Source of the DNA: Bacillus sp. N13C7
Lineage (GTDB): Bacteria > Bacillota > Bacilli > Bacillales > Bacillaceae
Assembly: GCF_026790065.1 (NCBI RefSeq)
Contig: NZ_JALAMO010000012.1
Coordinates: 62,001 to 126,000 of the forward strand
Reading direction: 5' to 3'
Length of the DNA: 64,000 nt
The position numbers and the translations under genes were made by a program. The notes under the pieces were generated by a model. The model saw nothing but the letters and a program-made list of their open reading frames with translations, had not been told where the DNA came from and did no database searches. How positions within the stretch are numbered: the first letter of the stretch is position 1; the number at the start of each line of letters is the position of its first letter. This document shows, piece after piece, positions 17,117 to 26,541 of the stretch.

Positions 17117-17998
17117 CTACTGCTTCACATGAATTTTTTTATATGACAATGGTGTCATTTTCATCGCTTGTTGAAATTTGCTTATAAAATAACTGGTACT
17201 GTTAAATCCAACTTGATAAGACACTTCTGTCACATTGGTGTCCGGGTGTTGCAGTAACAATAAGCTTTTTTGGATTCTATAATCCAGGACATAACGTAAC
17301 GGCGTTTTATTCAGCATTCGTTTAAAATAGCGGCAGCACTCAGAACGGCTCAGTTGGCCAGCTTTTGCAATGTCCTCTAGTGTGATTTTTTCAGCATAAT
17401 GGTGATGGATCCAGTTTAACATTTGTTTCATTCGGTGACTTTTTATCATTTCAGATTGATCGTACTCTAATTGAAAGCCATTTAAGACTAAGTTTTTCCA
17501 CATTACAGTTAATTGCATGGTAATGTCAATCTCATAGAGCGATGTCCTTTGTTGAACCAGTTGATTTATTTTTTTAACAGCTTGTAGAATGTTTTTTGCC
17601 CAATGTTGGTTTCCATCCAAACATAAATAAGATAAATTAGTTGAAAACATATAGGGCTGAACATAGTTTGGATACAGCTCTTGAGATAAAACGAAATGGG
17701 GTGAAACATTTAAGCAAATATACGTACAATCCGAGTGATCCTTTTCTTCTGCCATGTGCAGGCAGCCACTGTTGATAAATAATCCATCTCCTTCTTGTAC
17801 CACTACTTTTTCTTCATTTATTTGAAAGACCGCCACCCCTTTTAGTATCAAAACAAATTGAATTTCGTCATGCCAATGAAGCGGTATATAGCCATTTATA
17901 TTTTGATTGATCCTTGTCTCGTAACAGGCAACCGGTAATTCTACCGTTCGGTGTTCTGTTAATTCTTTTAAACTCTGATCAATCAAAAAACTTTTCAT
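17117..17998 (-). CDS. ydeC: AraC-family regulator YdeC
   Basis: 293 residues. The N-terminal half is a cupin-type sensor (WHDEIQFVLILKG, VVQEGDGLFINSGCLHM). The C-terminal 100 residues carry the two AraC helix-turn-helix motifs (ITLEDIAKAGQLSRSECCRYFK and VTEVSYQVGFNSTSYFISKFQ region). It is divergent from the EamA exporter gene ydeD across 113 bases, so it probably controls ydeD in answer to a small ligand. Order ydeB-ydeC-ydeD is that of B. subtilis. Confidence 0.9.
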   Translation of the reverse strand: MKSFLIDQSLKELTEHRTVELPVACYETRINQNINGYIPLHWHDEIQFVLILKGVAVFQINEEKVVVQEGDGLFINSGCLHMAEEKDHSDCTYICLNVSPHFVLSQELYPNYVQPYMFSTNLSYLCLDGNQHWAKNILQAVKKINQLVQQRTSLYEIDITMQLTVMWKNLVLNGFQLEYDQSEMIKSHRMKQMLNWIHHHYAEKITLEDIAKAGQLSRSECCRYFKRMLNKTPLRYVLDYRIQKSLLLLQHPDTNVTEVSYQVGFNSTSYFISKFQQAMKMTPLSYKKIHVKQ

Positions 17999-18111
17999 TT
18001 GGGCATTCTCACCTCAATATATTTATATTTTTTCGTTCGATTTGAGTATTTTTTATAAGGGTTCACATTTATTATAACACTATTATTATATTTATTAGTG
18101 AGGAGTCAGGT

Positions 18112-19062
18112 ATGAATACTTCCAAAAGAGGAATGGGATTGTTCTATGTAATCACAGGGGCGACATGTTGGGGAATTGGAGGTACAGTAGCGAAAAAGCT
18201 TTTTCAAGAATATCAAATTGATGTCAATTGGCTTGTAACGACACGCTTGCTTACGGCTGGAATGCTACTCTTAATGCTCCAATTGTTCAGTAAGGAACGG
18301 TCTCAGGTTATTGGGATTTGGAAAAACAAAGCGTCAGCTTGTCAGCTTCTTATTTTTGGTTTATTGGGAATGCTTGCTGTGCAGTACACATATATGGCAT
18401 CCATTCAACATGGGAATGCTGCCGTTGCTACGTTATTACAATATTTATCCCCAGTCATCGTCATCATCTATTCGCTTTTGCGAAAACGAACTGTTCTTAC
18501 TAAACAGGATATCATAACAGTATTGCTTGCTTTGGCCGGGTGCTTTTTTCTGCTAACAAATGGTTCAATTTCTCAACTTTCAGTACCAGAAATAGCAGTA
18601 GTATGGGGAATCTTATCAGGATTCGCGGCAGCTTTTTATACTTTATATGCTGTTGGTTTATTAATCAAATTTGATTCTCTTGTTGTGGTAGGTTGGGCTA
18701 TGGTTATTGGAGGTTTTGCATTAAGCTTTATCCATCCGCCATGGCAACTGGATTTTCAATTCTTAACAGCCGAGGCATATGCATACATTTTATTTGTTAT
18801 ATTGTTTGGAACAATGATTGCGTTCTGGTTCTTCATCAAAAGCCTGGAAAGCCTTTCACCTAAAGAAACAAGCCTGTTAGGCAGCTTAGAGCCGCTATCA
18901 GCAGTTATAACAACTGTTGTTTGGCTAAAGGAACCATTTGGCTATTTTCAATGGATTGGTGCTGTATGTATTATAGGAATCACTCTGATATTGGCTTTAC
19001 ATAAAGGACCTTCTATTCAGAGTGAAAAATCTATTGGAAATCATGCAAATAATAATTTATAA
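18112..19062 (+). CDS. ydeD: EamA/DMT-family exporter YdeD
   Basis: 316 residues with ten predicted membrane segments in two EamA repeats ([16 protein letters not shown] at the start; [23 protein letters not shown] near the end). DMT exporters of this kind move amino acids and metabolites outward. It is divergently transcribed from the AraC regulator ydeC, and ATTAGTGAGGAG precedes the start. Downstream lies a tRNA-Leu scar with a terminator. Confidence 0.9.
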   Translation: MNTSKRGMGLFYVITGATCWGIGGTVAKKLFQEYQIDVNWLVTTRLLTAGMLLLMLQLFSKERSQVIGIWKNKASACQLLIFGLLGMLAVQYTYMASIQHGNAAVATLLQYLSPVIVIIYSLLRKRTVLTKQDIITVLLALAGCFFLLTNGSISQLSVPEIAVVWGILSGFAAAFYTLYAVGLLIKFDSLVVVGWAMVIGGFALSFIHPPWQLDFQFLTAEAYAYILFVILFGTMIAFWFFIKSLESLSPKETSLLGSLEPLSAVITTVVWLKEPFGYFQWIGAVCIIGITLILALHKGPSIQSEKSIGNHANNNL

Positions 19063-19081
19063 AAGATAAATAAGATACTTT

Positions 19082-19148
19082 ATTAAGGCCCAGTAGGTGA
19101 AGGGTTAAGCGATAATACCAAGAGTTATAGGCCTTTGGTGTTTTTTTC
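19082..19148 (+). repeat. tRNA-Leu scar with terminator (scar 3)
   Basis: TTAAGGCCCAGTAGGTGAA resembles TTGAGGGCCTAGTGGGTGAA of trnS-Leu2. The rest of the tRNA is missing, and then comes ATAATACCAAGAG...CCTTTGGTGTTTTTTT, the trnS-type terminator. It ends ydeD transcription. Confidence 0.6.
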
Positions 19149-19541
19149 ACCTATCTTTAAAAGTTAGTCAGCCATTTCCTTAGTCGTTATTACCATCCGG
19201 TAGTAGAATGGTCTCGCGAAAGTAAAGATAAGCCAGACTGTGTTAAAAGGGTATACACCCAATTCTGAAAAGATTGTTGGCACATAGCATGTGAAGTACA
19301 CCAAAAGGGATCGAGTAGAAGAATGTAGGATGGAGGATACCATATAAAACAATAGGTTCTGGATTGCCTATATTCCATAAATTTTGTTATGTTGTTAGAT
19401 AAAGGATCTAAACGTGTCATTTAACTGCATATGAGATACATCTTTAAATCGATTTAAAGATGCACTTTGGTATATGGGATTTGATCAAGATTACTTATAG
19501 CTGTGATACTCACTGCATATTCTTTTGTTGAGTAACATAAA
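19149..19541. other. Intergenic stretch with possible membrane-protein debris
   Basis: On the minus strand at 19164-19400 overlapping frames read hydrophobic protein (VLYGILHPTFF in one frame, VYPFNTVWLIFTFARPFYY in another). This suggests a frameshifted fragment of a membrane protein that I cannot identify. No intact gene. Confidence 0.3.
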
Positions 19542-19976
19542 ATGGTTATCGGATTTAAAAAAGGCAGGACTACCCGCTCTTTAGGTAAAGGGGTTATAAC
19601 ATTGTTAAAAAGGTTTTGTCTGGTTTGTTTAACGCTTATGATATCTATCGCTGTTGTGCTAGTAGCTGCTAAAGATTCTCCTGGAAATAACGTCATTTCA
19701 TTTGATCAGCCAATTATCTTATTGATTTCAATTGGCATAGTAGTTTTTTTATTCATCCCTCCATTAGCCATGTCCTTTTTTGGCAACTGGGTTGTAAGAA
19801 TCATATCTGGAGTATACCAATGTTTTATCGTTTTAACTTTTCTGGGGCTCATACCAATTGGATTTCTTATCCCTAATGGCTTTTTGACAATCCTTTTTTC
19901 TATTGCTGGAACTTTAGTCAGTATAGCGAGTGTTGTCGTAACCTTATGCGTTGGCAAGAATAAAAAACTTACATAA
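19542..19976 (+). CDS. Small integral membrane protein (four segments)
   Basis: 144 residues with four hydrophobic segments (about 25-42, 55-77, 82-110, 115-138) and a basic tail GKNKKL. No known family recognised; size and place suggest YdeH of strain 168, but I cannot confirm it. The start is uncertain: ATG 19542 has no good ribosome binding site, while TTG 19602 follows TAAAGGGG at correct spacing and would give 124 residues. It stands alone between scars. Confidence 0.55.
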   Translation: MVIGFKKGRTTRSLGKGVITLLKRFCLVCLTLMISIAVVLVAAKDSPGNNVISFDQPIILLISIGIVVFLFIPPLAMSFFGNWVVRIISGVYQCFIVLTFLGLIPIGFLIPNGFLTILFSIAGTLVSIASVVVTLCVGKNKKLT

Positions 19977-20265
19977 TAATAGAATTGCTGCTTTGTCAAG
20001 TAGACAGTGATGTAATAAAACTAGGTGAGAGGGCTATAGCGGCCTTCTCTTTTTATGTTGCGGACTTGAATATAGCCCTTGATGTTTTTTTTGTTGCATC
20101 ATCTCCGCTTTAGGCTTAATCTATTGAATAATAAGCAGAACCTCTAGACGAATAAAATAAATACTGTGATGTCAAAAATAAATTGGCTGGACTTCATTAG
20201 TGTTCATTACGTAAATGTACGACGAACCAGTAAGTCTTAACGCCTGGAAAGAGGGGAATTCCTTC

Positions 20266-20856
20266 ATGACAAACAGCAAAACAAATCCGAAGGTTGATGA
20301 TTTTTTAAGTAAAGCAAAAAAGTGGAAGAAAGAATTTGAGAAGTTGAGAACCATCACTCTTGACTGTGGGCTGACTGAAGAGTTTAAGTGGATGCATCCT
20401 TGTTACACATATAATAATAAAAATATCGTTTTAATACATGGGTTTAAAGAATATTGTGCGCTTCTGTTTCACAAAGGTGCCTTGTTGAAGGATCCCCATG
20501 AGATTCTTATCCAACAAACGGAGAATGTACAGGGGGCGCGCCAGATTCGGTTCACCAATGTTCAGGAAATAGATGAAATGGAAACCATTTTGAAAGCCTA
20601 TATTCATGAAGCCATTGAAGTTGAAAAAGCCGGTTTGAAAGTGGAGAAAAAGAATATAGAATTCATTATTCCTGAAGAGCTTCAACATAAATTTGATGAA
20701 ATCCCTGACTTGAAAACAGCTTTTGAAGCATTGACCCCGGGACGGCAAAGAGCGTACATTCTCTATTTTTCTCAAGCCAAACAATCCAAAACCCGAGAGT
20801 CCAGAGTTGAAAAATATGTGCAAAACATTCTCGATGGAAAGGGATTAAAGGAGTAG
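20266..20856 (+). CDS. ydeI: YdeI-family protein (DUF1801)
   Basis: 196 residues from ATG 20266 (after AGAGGGGAATTCC; an in-frame start at 20215 lacks a site). The N-terminal 120 residues are a DUF1801/YdhG-like domain (LDCGLTEEFKWMHPCYTY, VLIHGFKEYCALLFHKGALL). The C-terminus has the YdeI tail TPGRQRAYILYFSQAKQSKT-RESRVEKY. The length is close to YdeI of strain 168. The biochemical role is unknown; an iron-related fold has been suggested for the family. It forms a single-gene unit. Confidence 0.85.
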   Translation: MTNSKTNPKVDDFLSKAKKWKKEFEKLRTITLDCGLTEEFKWMHPCYTYNNKNIVLIHGFKEYCALLFHKGALLKDPHEILIQQTENVQGARQIRFTNVQEIDEMETILKAYIHEAIEVEKAGLKVEKKNIEFIIPEELQHKFDEIPDLKTAFEALTPGRQRAYILYFSQAKQSKTRESRVEKYVQNILDGKGLKE

Positions 20857-20933
20857 AATTCGGCTATACAAAGGGGCTAAGTAAACTGCGGGGAATCTCA
20901 AATCAATCAATGAGAAAAGTCTACCTAAACAGG

Positions 20934-20968
20934 AAACATACCAAATGATATTGGTATGTTTTTTAATT
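20934..20968 (+). terminator. Terminator of the ATACCAA type
   Basis: ACATACCAA, loop ATGATA, TTGGTATGT then T5. It has the arms of the trnS terminator but with T/A changes at the ends. Confidence 0.75.
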
Positions 20969-21047
20969 TACATTCTTAGTGGAGTGTAAATAATAATTAC
21001 GGCGCTTATATGTATCCACACTGTTATGTTTTCAGGGGACATCAAGT

Positions 21048-21323
21048 TTACTGTACATACTCTTTTTTTATTAAATAATCTTTAATGAATTGTATAGCCT
21101 GCGCTTCGTCAGCTCCATTAGCCATTATATATATTTGGTGTCCAGGTTTAATTCCTAAGTCCATAATGTCCATGACGGACTTATGCGAGTGTTTTAGGTT
21201 GACAGTTTTCCCTCGGTATTCAAGAAAAATATCTGATCTAAATCGATGCGATAAACTTACTAACAGGGTTGCTGGTCTTGCAAATCCTGTTTCCTTCATG
21301 ATCGTAAACTGTTTTTTAATCAT
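21048..21323 (-). CDS. HPr-like protein without the phospho-histidine
   Basis: 91 residues aligned end to end with the phosphocarrier HPr (FLEYRGKTVNLKHS, KSVMDIMDLGI, HQIYIMANGADEAQA). The active-site loop reads ETGFARPATLLV where HPr has GxHARPA, so His15 has been deleted while the following Arg-Pro is kept. The regulatory serine is kept as KSVMDIM (Ser 49), after a three- or four-residue insertion. Like Crh, it cannot pass phosphate to sugar permeases but could be a target of HPr kinase and a co-factor of CcpA-type regulation; that is inference. Start after GAGGTGAAGA. Confidence 0.8.
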   Translation of the reverse strand: MIKKQFTIMKETGFARPATLLVSLSHRFRSDIFLEYRGKTVNLKHSHKSVMDIMDLGIKPGHQIYIMANGADEAQAIQFIKDYLIKKEYVQ

Positions 21324-21334
21324 TCTTCACCTCA

Positions 21335-21560
21335 TAGGTTTATTAAGAAAGGGGACATACCATATCCGCTATCAGGTTTATCCCAAAATGGGACGCCTTG
21401 TCGCTCTGAGGAAAAGTTTAGCCCCGCGCCAGGCTGTCTGCCGCGGATGGGGATAAAAGCATGACAAGTACCGCCGCTATGTGGAGACCGTGCGCCCAAA
21501 TAAGCAAGTTGACATACACCCTTTCTCATTTTGTGTGCAAAATTTTTTGTACTAAAATGG
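21335..21560. other. Unassigned GC-richer block
   Basis: Between the HPr-like gene and the TetR gene lies a block with higher GC than its surroundings (around 21380-21500). Short frames on both strands are not recognised. A small inverted repeat, ATCCCAAAATGGGA, is at about 21382-21395. No gene is supported; it may be debris of a transferred element. Confidence 0.35.
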
Positions 21561-21731
21561 ACAGTGACTTCATTTGAAAAAGGACAAGCAGTGTTGATTA
21601 ATAAATCAGCAGTTGTTTATTATTGTAAATAGAAAAATAGTGTGTACAATGGTCAAATTCATGCAATTCGTTGATTATTCAACGTTTCAAACTAAATTGT
21701 TGATTATCTTAGGAAAGTTAGGTGACCAGCT

Positions 21732-22277
21732 ATGTCCAAAGTGGATAGAAGAATAACCAAAAGCCAAGAAGCGATTAAGAGGGCTCTGATTGAGCTGATG
21801 ACTGAAAAAAGTTTTGATCACATAACCATTAAGGATATTGCTGATAGAGCAAATGTTAATCGAGGAACCATTTATCTTCATTACTTAGATAAATTTGATC
21901 TCTTAGATAAGATTATGGAAGAGCATATAAACAATATGGGGGATTTTTGCGAATCAGCAGCTGAAATGGATTGGATTGAATCAACGATACACTGTATGGA
22001 ATACCTAGAGAGAAATTATTTATTCTTTTCAACGATGTTGGCAAGTGAGGGAGCGCGATATTTTCGCAGTCAGTTCCTTAAGTTTAATATCGAAGAGTTC
22101 AAGAAAGATGTCGATATAACGAAAGGAAAAAATCAGGGCCAAAGTGAAGATGTCATTGTTGAATTTGCTGCAAATGCATACGTAGGCGTCGTCGAATGGT
22201 GGTTAAAAAATGAAATGCCGTATCCACCTCGTATCATGGCAGAAAGAGTGGGGGAATTGTTAGAGAGGATTGTATAA
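21732..22277 (+). CDS. TetR-family regulator
   Basis: 181 residues. The N-terminal helix-turn-helix is clear (FDHITIKDIADRANVNRGTIYLHY), followed by the helical TetR_C_33-type ligand domain (AFVEWWLKNEMP-type ending: VGVVEWWLKNEMPYPP). No target gene is adjacent: neighbours are an HPr-like gene and an AraC gene on the other strand. It may have lost its partner or act at a distance. Start ATG after TTAGGTGACCAGCT. Confidence 0.85.
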   Translation: MSKVDRRITKSQEAIKRALIELMTEKSFDHITIKDIADRANVNRGTIYLHYLDKFDLLDKIMEEHINNMGDFCESAAEMDWIESTIHCMEYLERNYLFFSTMLASEGARYFRSQFLKFNIEEFKKDVDITKGKNQGQSEDVIVEFAANAYVGVVEWWLKNEMPYPPRIMAERVGELLERIV

Positions 22278-22400
22278 TTTAACCTGCGATCAGAATCCTT
22301 CATTTCATTCAGAAGCCAATGAGATGGATGGAGATGATCAAACATGCCCCAGACCGTTTTATTATTGCGGTTGAAAACAGCCTGCACAATGTTAGGAGCT

Positions 22401-22446
22401 TGCATAATAAAAACATACCAAATAAAGAATATTGGTATGTTTTACA
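22401..22446. terminator. Terminator of the ATACCAA type
   Basis: AAAACATACCAA, loop, TTGGTATGTTTT. The symmetric ends let it serve the TetR gene and the opposing AraC gene. Confidence 0.7.
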
Positions 22447-22473
22447 TTCATATAGAATCTTCATCTGTCAAAC

Positions 22474-23349
22474 TTATTGCTTTTTTGAAATCGGTATCCA
22501 TATTTCACTTTTAAAAGAGGGTGATGTTACATCCTTATGCTCGTTCCAGAGGATTTCTGGACCTTCTATTTGTTCATAATTTGAAGATGGAAACCATTCG
22601 GAATAAATGCGTCCCCATACTTCTTGCAGTGTTTCCGGAAATGGTCCGGCCGCTTCGAATACAGCCCATGTTGAGGCAGGAACTTCTAGCTGTGAGAGAT
22701 GATGTGGACATTGTTTTGTTGTGGCTGCGCCAATATAGTGATCAAGCTCTCCTTTTCCCTCTAACCGATCTTCAGAAAAGTTCGTGGATGCACTAATCAG
22801 ACCCAAAGGGGCTACATTCGATAGGTTTTTAAGCTGATTGATTGCTACTTCATCTAAACTTTCCCACATAGATGCAATCTCCGGATTAACCCCTTTGAAA
22901 ATAATAGGGACCCTTTTCTTTATGCCAACGATGCGAAAGGCCTCTTTTTCTTCAATGCGAAAGTTCATTTCACTTCCTCCTTTGATGGATAACTGGAAGG
23001 TCATGCGCGGATAAGCTTTAAGTGAATGGCCATTACGCCTGGCTTCTGATGGTTTTATGCCGTGCAAATGTTGAAATGCCCGTGCAAAAGAATCCGGTGA
23101 GTGATAACCATACTTGATTGCAATGTCAATCACCTTTACGCTGCTATCTTTAAGTTCAAAAGCTGCAAGAGTAAGACGTCTGCGGCGGATATATTCCGAT
23201 AATGTAATACCTGCAAGGAAGGAAAACATTCTTTTTAAATGATATTCAGAGCAGAAAGCAAGCTTTGCAGCTTCTTTAAAATCAATTTCATTAGTAAGAT
23301 TTTCTTCAATATACTCTAATGCTCCATTCATGCTTTTTAGCAAATCCAT
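22474..23349 (-). CDS. ydeE: AraC-family regulator with GyrI-like domain, YdeE
   Basis: 291 residues from ATG 23349, behind AAAGGAGGTCAAACAA; a longer frame to 23370 lacks such a site. Residues 1-105 are the AraC DNA-binding domain ([41 protein letters not shown]). From about residue 125 ([17 protein letters not shown]) follows a GyrI/Rob-like effector-binding domain ending EIWIPISK. This layout senses bulky hydrophobic or cationic drugs. The length equals YdeE of strain 168. Confidence 0.9.
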   Translation of the reverse strand: MDLLKSMNGALEYIEENLTNEIDFKEAAKLAFCSEYHLKRMFSFLAGITLSEYIRRRRLTLAAFELKDSSVKVIDIAIKYGYHSPDSFARAFQHLHGIKPSEARRNGHSLKAYPRMTFQLSIKGGSEMNFRIEEKEAFRIVGIKKRVPIIFKGVNPEIASMWESLDEVAINQLKNLSNVAPLGLISASTNFSEDRLEGKGELDHYIGAATTKQCPHHLSQLEVPASTWAVFEAAGPFPETLQEVWGRIYSEWFPSSNYEQIEGPEILWNEHKDVTSPSFKSEIWIPISKKQ

Positions 23350-23440
23350 TTGTTTGACCTCCTTTAACAAAAGAATAACAGGGGTGAAATATATCTACCC
23401 GACTTTCTGTGCACAGTTTTGCAGGATAACTTAACCTAAA

Positions 23441-23580
23441 ACAGTGCCCATTTTGTGCCCGAAATGAATATAAAATAGGCATTGAAATGACTATAAACGT
23501 TTTTCTAACTGATCATATGCTTCCTCTTTATTGAGAGCCTGCTAGAATAACCCGGGAGGTTCAAGTCTTCTCTGTAGCAT
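23441..23580 (+). repeat. Element-end repeat plus tRNA-Leu scar (copy 2, scar 4)
   Basis: ACAGTGCCCATTTTGTGCCC, GAAATGAATATAAAAT, then TTTTTCTAACTGATCATATG and CTTCCTCTTTATTGAG match the copy at 8173-8310. They are followed by GAATAACCCGGGAGGTTCAA, then GTCTTCTCTGTAGCAT, a degraded variable arm, T arm and acceptor of trnS-Leu2. The scar touches the stop codon of the lipoprotein gene to its right. Confidence 0.75.
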
Positions 23581-24251
23581 TAATGAATCGACATCATATC
23601 AATGAGCTGCTTTACTTTCTCATCGTCGCCTGTATCAACATATACTTTTTTTGTGTTTTTGATGATATTTTCAGTCACTTCACGCATTACGCCTTGATCT
23701 AAATGATGAGCGGAATCCCAGCGTAAAGGAACATTGTATACGTTAATCGTGCCATCCCCATTGCCGCTATAAGTTATTGATCCATCCACTAATCGAGAAC
23801 CTGCTAATTGGATGATATCTTCTGGATAACTGGCACTGGTATCATCATTTGGGTTGATTGGTTCACCGGCTGAAATGTGTCGAACATTCAATTCATCTAT
23901 CTCTTGATTTGCTCCAAGCTGTAGCCACACTCGAGCATATTCAATTTTCTCAGAAGGATATGCTGCCAATACATGATCTTCTTCACCTTTCTCCTCGTTT
24001 TTTTCTTTTTCTGAAGAGGTTTGATTTGATTCATCCGTTGAGGATTCTTCTGATCCTGACGCTGGCTCCGATTCATCTTTGCCTATTTTGGTGCTGTCTT
24101 CCATCTTGTTGCTCATTTCATCAGATAGTACATCAGAATCATGATTTGAAGGTTGTTTTGCTTCTTCGTGCTTACTGTCCGAACATCCAGCAAGCAATAA
24201 GGCAAGCAGCAGGGCAACATGAAAATAAAGTGTTTTGCTGAGTTTCTTCAT
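23580..24251 (-). CDS. ydeJ: Lipoprotein YdeJ
   Basis: 223 residues. Lipoprotein signal peptide with lipobox LLAGC (Cys 23), then a low-complexity Ser/Glu/Asp/Lys linker to about residue 90, and a C-terminal domain of about 130 residues (YARVWLQLGANQEIDELNVRH to KVKQLIDMMSIH). The linker suggests a surface domain held away from the membrane. Function unknown. Start ATG 24251 follows GGAGAGG. The stop codon abuts a tRNA-Leu scar, so the 3' end may have been set by an integration event. The name rests on context and type. Confidence 0.8.
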   Translation of the reverse strand: MKKLSKTLYFHVALLLALLLAGCSDSKHEEAKQPSNHDSDVLSDEMSNKMEDSTKIGKDESEPASGSEESSTDESNQTSSEKEKNEEKGEEDHVLAAYPSEKIEYARVWLQLGANQEIDELNVRHISAGEPINPNDDTSASYPEDIIQLAGSRLVDGSITYSGNGDGTINVYNVPLRWDSAHHLDQGVMREVTENIIKNTKKVYVDTGDDEKVKQLIDMMSIH

Positions 24252-24343
24252 TTTTTCATTCCTCTCCATTCACTCGGTTGCAGCTTCATATAAAGCTGTA
24301 TGCATCTAAATATTACCATGTAATAGATATATCTTTTTGAAAA

Positions 24344-24780
24344 ATGAAGAGGAAACGATTTTGGAAATCGATTCTAAAAGACCGGCTGTTATTCTTATTT
24401 CAATATATAGGTCATCCAAGAACTGTTGGTGCCATCCTTCCGCGTTCAAGGCTTCTAGGAGATAAAATGATGGAGGAAATTGATTTTAAGACAGCCAATT
24501 ACACTGTCGAATATGGACCAGGCACAGGTGTATTTACAAAAAAACTGCTTGAAAAACGAAATCCAAAGACGATTATGTTATTAGTTGAACAAAATAACGC
24601 ATTTTATTTAATCTTGAAAGAAAAATTTAAAGACGAAAAAATGTATTCATTATCAGTGGATCTGCCGAAGAAGGCAGTCGTTATTTTAAGGAATATGGTA
24701 TACCTTATACAGACTATGTGGTTTCCGGTCTTCCTTTGCAGAAACTAAGTTTGGTTGTTCTAAGCTAGATATGCTATCAA
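24344..24780 (+). pseudogene. Class I methyltransferase (phospholipid N-methyltransferase-like), broken
   Basis: The first frame has GHPRTVGAILPRSRLLGDKM, the SAM-binding motif VEYGPGTGVFTKKLL and MLLVEQNNAFY. After about 24645 the similarity moves to another frame (GSAEEGSRYFKEYGIPYTDY, VVSGLPFA) and then stops early. Related proteins have about 190 residues, so the tail is also missing. A frameshift plus truncation indicates a real pseudogene. Confidence 0.7.
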
Positions 24781-24998
24781 TACCATCATTCTAAGGAAAA
24801 ATAAAAAAAGAGACCAAGCCAATGCTTGATCACTAAGTAAAATCATCTCTTATGTCACTCATTAGCTTTTTAGGCAGGAACACCAAGCTGATGGAGAATG
24901 TCATGCCACATCAACATAAGAATGTCTGTTCAATCATTTAACCTAATTCTTTATTGTTTCAACGGACATCATGACATCTTATATCCTGAAATAAACAT

Positions 24999-25760
24999 TT
25001 AAAATGAATATGATTCGCCATCTTCAGGCACGAAGACACGTGAGGAGATTCCTTTTTCATGAATAAAGGACTTTAATTCTTCTCTTGATAATCCCCAATG
25101 GTTGACAGCCTCCATGTGGCTCACAATAATGTTTGCTTTTGGAGCAGCCTTATACGTTTCATAGATATCTTCTTTACCCATGACAAGAGAACCGCCTTCA
25201 TAGAATTGATTATCTCCGCCGTTCACTACAATGATGTCTGGCTGATGTGTATCAATCTCTTCCCGAACTGCATCGTACCAGACAGTATCTCCGGCGATAT
25301 ATAACGTTTTCTCACTTTGGTGTTTGAAGACGACACCGCATACAAGACCTGCCAGTTTTAGAATTTCTCCTCTTCCGTGTTCGCCTTTAGTTTTTATCAG
25401 TTGAATGCCTTCAAAGATTGTATCTTTTGTTAACACTTCGACATTTTTGAAACCGGCATTTCGCATTTCTGTAGCATCCTCTTCATTTTGGGAGAACAAT
25501 TTGATCCCTTTTGGCAATAGCTCTTTAGCTGCCTCATCCCAATGGTCGAGGTGCAGATGGGTAACAATCACAGCATCAATGTCTTGAATCAAATTGTCGA
25601 CAGATGTTGGCAGCTCAACTAAAGGGTTGTTTTGGTCCTGTCTTGGCGCATTTGGGAATGGAGGGTAAGCCCCTTTATCAGCTAACATAGGGTCTATTAA
25701 AAACGTTTTGCCTGCATATTCGACAACAAGTGTGGCATTACGAATTTGTTGAATGTTCAT
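24999..25760 (-). CDS. Metal-dependent hydrolase of the UPF0173/YddR type (second copy)
   Basis: 253 residues from ATG 25760 behind AAAAGGAGT. Metallo-beta-lactamase fold with THLHLDHWDE, KGEHGRGE, IAGDTVWYD and VNGGDN, essentially the same protein as at 5731-6495. It is divergent from the intact Lrp regulator at 26016, which is therefore its likely controller. In the first copy the hydrolase and the lrp fragment point in the same direction, so the modules are rearranged relative to each other. Confidence 0.88.
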   Translation of the reverse strand: MNIQQIRNATLVVEYAGKTFLIDPMLADKGAYPPFPNAPRQDQNNPLVELPTSVDNLIQDIDAVIVTHLHLDHWDEAAKELLPKGIKLFSQNEEDATEMRNAGFKNVEVLTKDTIFEGIQLIKTKGEHGRGEILKLAGLVCGVVFKHQSEKTLYIAGDTVWYDAVREEIDTHQPDIIVVNGGDNQFYEGGSLVMGKEDIYETYKAAPKANIIVSHMEAVNHWGLSREELKSFIHEKGISSRVFVPEDGESYSF

Positions 25761-26015
25761 GTGCAAAACTCCTTTTCTTACATATGTGTATAGTCTACAT
25801 ACAGCTGCTGAATAAATACATGGAACAAATCAAGTCTTTCTGTCGATTGACTTGATTTTTGAAAGTATTTTGGATCCATTGTCACTAAGGTATAATCGGG
25901 GTAATTGAAACACGGTGAAAGAAACGGATTTTATAGTTATGTACAAGGCTGCACCTTTTTAGGAGCTGATGTACAGGATGGTTTTATTTTCATCATATTG
26001 AAGGGACTTGATTTC

Positions 26016-26426
26016 ATGTTAGATCACACGGACATGCAAATATTGAAAGAGTTGTCTAAGAATAGCCGCATTACAATGAAGGAATTAGGCGAGAAAGTTC
26101 ATTTAACAGGGCAAGCAGCCGCCTCGAGGGTTGCCAAATTAGAAGACAACGGTGTAATTGAGGGATACACCATTAAAGTGAACCAAGTGAAATTAGGGTG
26201 TTATATACATGCTTTGCTTAACATCTATACAAAAAGCACCCATCATCAGCCATATTTGTCATTTATCAAAACACAAGCGGAATATGTACTCAATAATTAT
26301 AAAATTAGCGGGGATGGCTGTTATCTTCTTGAATGCAGATTTCCGTCTCATGAAATGTTAGATCAATTTTTAGTGGAATTAAACAAGCATGTCAATTATA
26401 AATTATCGATTGTCATTAACAAATAG
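26016..26426 (+). CDS. Lrp/AsnC-family regulator
   Basis: 136 residues from ATG 26016 (MLDHTDMQILKELSKNSRIT); an upstream in-frame extension to 25905 is rejected because it would cover the promoter region and Lrp proteins start here. Helix-turn-helix at residues 20-45 (MKELGEKVHLTGQAAASRV), then a RAM effector domain (VNQVKLGCYIHALLNIY, GDGCYLLECRFPS). It is a close relative of the frameshifted gene at 4475. Divergent from a metallo-hydrolase gene; lrpA/lrpB of strain 168 have similar company. Confidence 0.88.
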   Translation: MLDHTDMQILKELSKNSRITMKELGEKVHLTGQAAASRVAKLEDNGVIEGYTIKVNQVKLGCYIHALLNIYTKSTHHQPYLSFIKTQAEYVLNNYKISGDGCYLLECRFPSHEMLDQFLVELNKHVNYKLSIVINK

Positions 26427-26458
26427 AGGCTCTTTCTCTTTCAAAGCTAAATAATATG

Positions 26459-26518
26459 TGAGGTCTAAACCCTCTCGGCCACATCAAATACCAAGGGCTG
26501 CAGACCCTTGGTATTTTT
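26459..26518. repeat. tRNA-Leu 3' scar with terminator (scar 5)
   Basis: TGAGGTCTAAACCCTCTCGG, then CCACATC, matches the T arm and acceptor of trnS-Leu2. It is followed by AATACCAAGGG, loop CTGCAGA, CCCTTGGTATT, a perfect 11-bp stem with T-run. The hairpin separates lrp from the opposing ydeK. Confidence 0.8.
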
Positions 26519-26541
26519 CATGCCTTCTTTTATAGTCTGTC

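Noticed and set aside
18311..18517. Short plus-strand ORFs inside ydeD
   Set aside because: Overlap the EamA frame and lack start signals; apparent length comes from AT-rich membrane codons.
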